9,914 nt of DNA from contig CAZBWW010000034.1 of the NCBI GenBank assembly GCA_964496005.1, forward strand, positions 1 through 9,914. The letters run 5' to 3'. The stretch's first letter is position 1; each line of letters starts with the position of its first letter. This document shows, in pieces, positions 8,075-9,914 of the stretch. The notes beneath the pieces were generated by a model that was not told the DNA's origin, did not search any database, and was given only the letters and a program-made list of their open reading frames with translations. The position numbers and the translations under genes are program-made. This DNA comes from CAZBWW01 sp964496005 (GTDB taxonomy: Bacteria; Patescibacteriota; WWE3; UBA101185; UBA10185).

Positions 8075-8079
8075 ATCCT
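8075..8079 (-). promoter_or_regulatory. Shine-Dalgarno site deciding the PH-protein start
   Basis: On the minus strand CAAGGATTTAATATG gives AAGGA about six bases before ATG 8069. This is the best ribosome site in the window and marks 8069 rather than 8147 as the start. Confidence 0.7.
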
Positions 8080-8095
8080 TGTTTTCCTGTATAAA

Positions 8096-8124
8096 ATAAT
8101 ACTAGCGGTATATACAAAATACAA
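8096..8124 (-). promoter_or_regulatory. Sigma-70-like promoter of the PH-domain gene
   Basis: Minus strand: TTGTAT (8124-8119), a 17-base spacer, and TATTAT (8101-8096; five of six bases of TATAAT). A transcript would start near 8089, about 20 bases before ATG 8069 and just ahead of the AAGGA site. The -35 matches only TTG, so this is a plausible but unproven promoter. Confidence 0.45.
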
Positions 8125-8193
8125 GGTTGATTGGAACAGTAGCCCAAAACTTTAGTAAGTTTTTTACAACATTAACTTAAGTAACTAATGCTG

Positions 8194-8871
8194 TTAGCGC
8201 CTTCCCATAATTCTGAGCAGGTATAAGAAAAGATTTATTACGTTTAAATAAAGATCAAAGGCACCAACAACAGCAAGACTATTAGGGTTAGTAGTAGCAA
8301 CACCTAGGTTTTGTGCCAATTTTTTTAAATTTTGCATATTAAAGCCGAGTAATAAAATAAATAAAATTACGCCGGTGTATGTAATCATCCAGCTTACTGT
8401 GTATGCAAGCGTGGGATTAAGTCTAATAATTAATAATACAAAAAATGAAACAACGATTATTGCAAGTAGGCCCATTATGCCCACAGCTCCCCAGTTAGTA
8501 AGATCACGTTTAGTAAACAAAGCATATACCGCAACAACAATAAATGTTATAACTGTGGCTACTAGTGCACCAACAACGGCTTCTAAGGAATACATCTGCA
8601 TTACAGGTGCAAGCCACAGACCCATTAGCGCGCAGAATCCTAAATACATTACCGCGGTTACTGCCGTTGTTGTTTTTCTATATACATTGGCTATACCCGC
8701 TGCCAAAAATAACTGAAGTAAGAAAATAAAAAATGCCCATTGGTTTAGCGCCACCGCAAACCTTACATTTTCTTGCGCTTCGCGCAATGCCACTACCGTA
8801 ACCAGTGAGGTTACGAACAAACCAAGCCCCATCCATAAAAAAACCCTTGATAAAAAAGTGTTTTGACTCAT
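8194..8871 (-). CDS. Bax inhibitor-1 (BI-1/YbhL/YetJ-type) family membrane protein
   Basis: 225 residues from ATG 8871. Almost the whole chain is hydrophobic, with about seven membrane helices, and it ends in the family signature GAFDLYLNVINLFLYLLRIMGRR (203-225). Family members such as Bacillus YetJ are pH-dependent calcium leak channels. In those, one aspartate in the sixth helix (usually in a YDTQ/FDTQ motif) and one in the seventh (LYLDFINLF) form the pH-sensing pair. Here the matching positions read FNMQ (Asn178) and YLNVINLF (Asn210), so both acidic groups appear to be missing; the codons AAT and AAC confirm this. Asp206 is present one turn earlier. A TTG at 8889 would add six residues, but ATG 8871 matches the family N-terminus better; neither has a clear ribosome site. 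The next gene upstream ends 51 bases away. Confidence 0.9.
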   Translation of the reverse strand: MSQNTFLSRVFLWMGLGLFVTSLVTVVALREAQENVRFAVALNQWAFFIFLLQLFLAAGIANVYRKTTTAVTAVMYLGFCALMGLWLAPVMQMYSLEAVVGALVATVITFIVVAVYALFTKRDLTNWGAVGIMGLLAIIVVSFFVLLIIRLNPTLAYTVSWMITYTGVILFILLLGFNMQNLKKLAQNLGVATTNPNSLAVVGAFDLYLNVINLFLYLLRIMGRR

Positions 8872-8894
8872 TAAATGTATGGTACACAACTATT

Positions 8895-8900
8895 TAAAAT
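8895..8900 (-). promoter_or_regulatory. Possible -10 element before the BI-1 gene
   Basis: The 51-base spacer between the AI-2E gene and the BI-1 gene (8872-8922) is very AT-rich and contains TATATT (five of six bases of the consensus) near these positions on the minus strand. A start of transcription just after it would give a very short leader without a Shine-Dalgarno site. A matching -35 is poor (TTAAAT at about 17 bases), so this is a weak call. Confidence 0.25.
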
Positions 8901-8922
8901 ATAGCAATAGATATTATTTGAT

Positions 8923-9914
8923 TTAAAATTTACCATAAATTTCTTTGTACACTTCAACCGATGTAAGGGCTAATACTAAAACAATAGGTCCGTAAAAAAT
9001 ACCCATTACTCCCCACAACGAAACACCTCCTAAAATAGCTACTATCATTAGAATTGGGTTAACTTTGGATTCTTTTGCAGCTATATAAGACCTAATTATG
9101 TCGTCTGCCATTCCGATAACAAAGGATTGAGCTAAAATCAGAACTAAGCCTTCCCAATTGTCTCCTGTTACTAGTAAATAGACTCCATACGGGTAAAAAA
9201 TCATGCCGGTAGTAAGAACAGGTACAAATGACAAAACAAATAATATGGCGCCTAATAAAAATAAATAGTCAACGCCAATGAGCCACAAAAAAAATACTGC
9301 TAAAATAGTTTGCGCAATAGCGACTACAAAATTACCCTTAATCATACCTACAGTTATTTCTTTGCACTTAGCTATATACATTTTCGTTATCTTTTTTCCC
9401 AAAGGACTAATTTTTATTACGTAGTCAGTAAATTTATTTATGTTCGGTACAAGCGTAAATATAGCGAATAGAAAAATTAATAAGTTAATCAGCATTTTAA
9501 AGCTGTTTTTTGTTAACTCAATTACAGCAGATGTAGTCACCGGTTTTGAATTTATTGAGTCAAATAATTTGTCTACAAATTGAGGGTCGGAAAATAACTC
9601 TATTCCGCGAATGTAGTCTTTAGATTTAAACACAAAGTCTTTTATTAAAGTTCCCAGCCCACCGGTTTCTACGCTTTCGGTAAACTCAATTATTTGCCTT
9701 GCCGCCGCATACACTATTAAGGAAAGCGGAATAATTACCACAACAATTGTAAGTAAAACAACAATTGAGGCCTTAACTTTTGTTGGCCAATTTGGTTTTT
9801 TTCCATCTAGCCAGTTATAAAAAGGAAAAACCAACGCACTATATATAACTGCGGCAACTAACGTATTTATGTATGGTTTAAACACTAGAAATAAGGCGAG
9901 TAATGTTAAAAATA
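8923..9914 (-). CDS. AI-2E family (DUF20/PerM-type) transporter, 5' partial
   Basis: At least 330 residues are visible and the frame is open to the right edge. The GTG at 9885 is not the true start: codons before it spell FLTLLALFLVFKP, the conserved first-helix region of this family, so the gene begins outside the window. Membrane helices lie at the N-terminus, after a soluble middle segment (roughly 70-130 of the visible chain from 9885), and in the C-terminal half. Family marks are the GAILFVLSFVPVLTTGMIFYPYG stretch, ADDIIRSYIAAKE (matching the usual dispensable loop), NPILMIVAILGGVSLWGVMGIFYGPI and VEVYKE. AI-2E permeases include proteins reported to export autoinducer-2 and others acting as sodium/proton antiporters; the substrate here cannot be predicted. 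It is the first gene of the minus-strand block inside this window. Confidence 0.9.
   Translation of the reverse strand, partial: FLTLLALFLVFKPYINTLVAAVIYSALVFPFYNWLDGKKPNWPTKVKASIVVLLTIVVVIIPLSLIVYAAARQIIEFTESVETGGLGTLIKDFVFKSKDYIRGIELFSDPQFVDKLFDSINSKPVTTSAVIELTKNSFKMLINLLIFLFAIFTLVPNINKFTDYVIKISPLGKKITKMYIAKCKEITVGMIKGNFVVAIAQTILAVFFLWLIGVDYLFLLGAILFVLSFVPVLTTGMIFYPYGVYLLVTGDNWEGLVLILAQSFVIGMADDIIRSYIAAKESKVNPILMIVAILGGVSLWGVMGIFYGPIVLVLALTSVEVYKEIYGKF

Noticed and set aside
8170..8190. Hairpin CATTA...TAATG just after the BI-1 stop
   Set aside because: Only five Watson-Crick pairs plus two G-U and one more pair, with no T run after it on either strand; not supported as a terminator.
8375..8887. 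Open frames overlapping the BI-1 gene in other frames, on both strands
   Set aside because: They overlap a clear family member and show no recognisable domain.
1..9914. Alternative genetic code with TGA read as glycine
   Set aside because: All genes are full length under the standard code with glycine encoded by GGN. The only TGA met inside a gene (2153) is due to the gap.

Overview
The window looks like a piece of an uncultivated Gram-positive-type bacterium, most likely a member of the Patescibacteria / Candidate Phyla Radiation (WWE3/Katanobacteria- or Microgenomates-like). This is inferred from gene content, not from a marker gene. The grounds are a large SdrD_B-repeat surface protein with an LPATG anchor, a small dedicated sortase, compact single-domain genes, AT-rich DNA, and a run of Ns typical of a metagenome scaffold. 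The standard genetic code fits. Every complete gene ends in TAA or TAG, and none needs TGA to be read as an amino acid.

Layout. Bases 1-5838 are on the plus strand and form a cell-surface cassette: (1) a very large LPATG-anchored protein, cut by the left edge and by a 10-N gap; (2) a secreted, membrane-anchored Ig/FnIII-like protein with an acidic calcium-binding (thrombospondin type 3-like) segment; (3) a sortase; (4) a membrane-anchored SIMPL (DUF541) protein, preceded by a hairpin that covers its Shine-Dalgarno sequence. Genes 1 and 2 are joined in frame with no stop codon. This is the most unusual feature of the window: it is either a lost stop or sequence error, or a true polyprotein resolved by sortase and signal peptidase.

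Bases 5917-9914 are on the minus strand and hold four membrane-related genes. In transcription order these are an AI-2E family permease (runs off the right edge), a Bax inhibitor-1 family protein in which both aspartates of the known pH-sensing pair appear as asparagine, a bacterial PH-domain (bPH_2) membrane protein with its own promoter-like sequence, and a PAS-containing sensor histidine kinase with no response regulator nearby. The two gene blocks converge at 5839-5916.

How they may work together: the sortase is the obvious enzyme for the LPATG protein beside it, and the second surface protein, which has a C-terminal membrane helix but no LPXTG, is probably a partner anchored in the membrane. 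The minus-strand genes share an envelope or stress theme, but nothing in the sequence ties them to one pathway. No tRNA, rRNA, CRISPR array, insertion sequence or phage gene is visible.
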